Below, in pieces: positions 13,460 to 13,656 of a DNA stretch of 13,656 nucleotides; position 1 is the first letter of the stretch, and every line of letters begins with the position of its first letter. The DNA is taken from the NCBI GenBank assembly GCA_023397245.1, contig JAEWUH010000207.1, positions 1 through 13,656 on the forward strand, in the 5' to 3' direction. The DNA comes from Bacillota bacterium. Lineage in GTDB: Bacteria > Bacillota > Clostridia > Oscillospirales > Acutalibacteraceae. The notes beneath the pieces are model-generated. The model did not search any database. It saw only the letters and a list, made by a program, of their open reading frames with translations, and was not told where the DNA came from. Both the position numbers and the translations under genes were made by a program.

Positions 13460-13656
13460 AAGCATGCGTTGTTGAAACCAGGGGAAACCTTGCTGCTGTT
13501 CTGACGGATGAAGGTTGCATAATTAAGGTGAAAAACAGAAATTATGCGATTGGACAGGTGATTGAATTGAAAAAGCAGGCGATTCATTTTTCGGTAAGAA
13601 CAGCTGCTGTGGCGGCGTCCGTAGCGATTGTCATGCTGCTGGGAAGCGTGACCGCG
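13456..13656 (+). CDS. rsgI: Anti-sigma factor RsgI, N-terminal part (cut by right window edge)
   Basis: The first 67 residues are visible. The ATG overlaps the sigI stop (ATGA), giving strict translational coupling. Residues 1-45 fit the RsgI N-terminal anti-sigma domain (MKACVVETRGNLAAVLTDEG, then IIKVKNRNYAIGQVIEL), a small beta-rich fold that binds SigI in the cytoplasm. Residues about 47-66 (SVRTAAVAASVAIVMLLGSV) start a membrane helix. The extracellular sensor part, which in relatives ranges from short unknown domains to carbohydrate-binding modules or glycosidase-like domains, is outside the window, so the signal cannot be told. The N-terminal domain is clear enough for a confident family call. 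Confidence 0.88.
   Translation, partial: MKACVVETRGNLAAVLTDEGCIIKVKNRNYAIGQVIELKKQAIHFSVRTAAVAASVAIVMLLGSVTA

Overview
The window looks like chromosomal DNA of a Gram-positive anaerobe of class Clostridia, plausibly Oscillospiraceae or a relative; the lineage is inference. Reasons: strong AGGAGG-type ribosome binding sites before almost every gene, a SigI/RsgI sigma and anti-sigma pair, a DUF4342 protein, a RocB-type M20 peptidase, a DegV protein and a clostridial-type zinc-dependent phospholipase C homologue. Coding DNA has roughly balanced to slightly GC-rich composition and the gaps between genes are AT-rich. I saw no tRNA, rRNA, insertion sequence, phage gene or CRISPR array. This is a core-like region rich in signalling genes, not an obvious genomic island.

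Layout. Positions 1-1951 hold a minus-strand operon: a small UBA-like membrane protein (DUF4342), an OmpR-family response regulator, and a sensor histidine kinase that runs off the left edge. A divergent promoter region follows. On the plus strand come a RocB-like M20 metallopeptidase and a VanH-like D-lactate dehydrogenase (probably co-transcribed), a zinc-dependent phospholipase C-like protein ending in a strong terminator, a secreted triple-LysM protein with a His-rich C-terminal domain and its own terminator, a cyclic-di-GMP phosphodiesterase with a degenerate GGDEF domain, a 58-residue orphan protein, and a DegV/FakB-like fatty-acid-binding protein.

The minus-strand gene at 9740-11491 encodes an EAL-CBS-CBS-GGDEF protein. 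It is divergent from a NYN-LOTUS putative RNase gene, and the two predicted promoters physically overlap. The window ends with sigI (TTG start) overlapping the start of rsgI, which is cut by the right edge.

How they may work together. Envelope and signal sensing is the common theme: a two-component system with a membrane partner, SigI/RsgI, a LysM wall protein, and two cyclic-di-GMP enzymes within about 4.5 kb. The best candidates for something undescribed are the DUF4342 plus two-component operon, the overlapping divergent promoters joining a cyclic-di-GMP enzyme to a NYN-LOTUS protein, and the His-rich C-terminal domain of the LysM protein.
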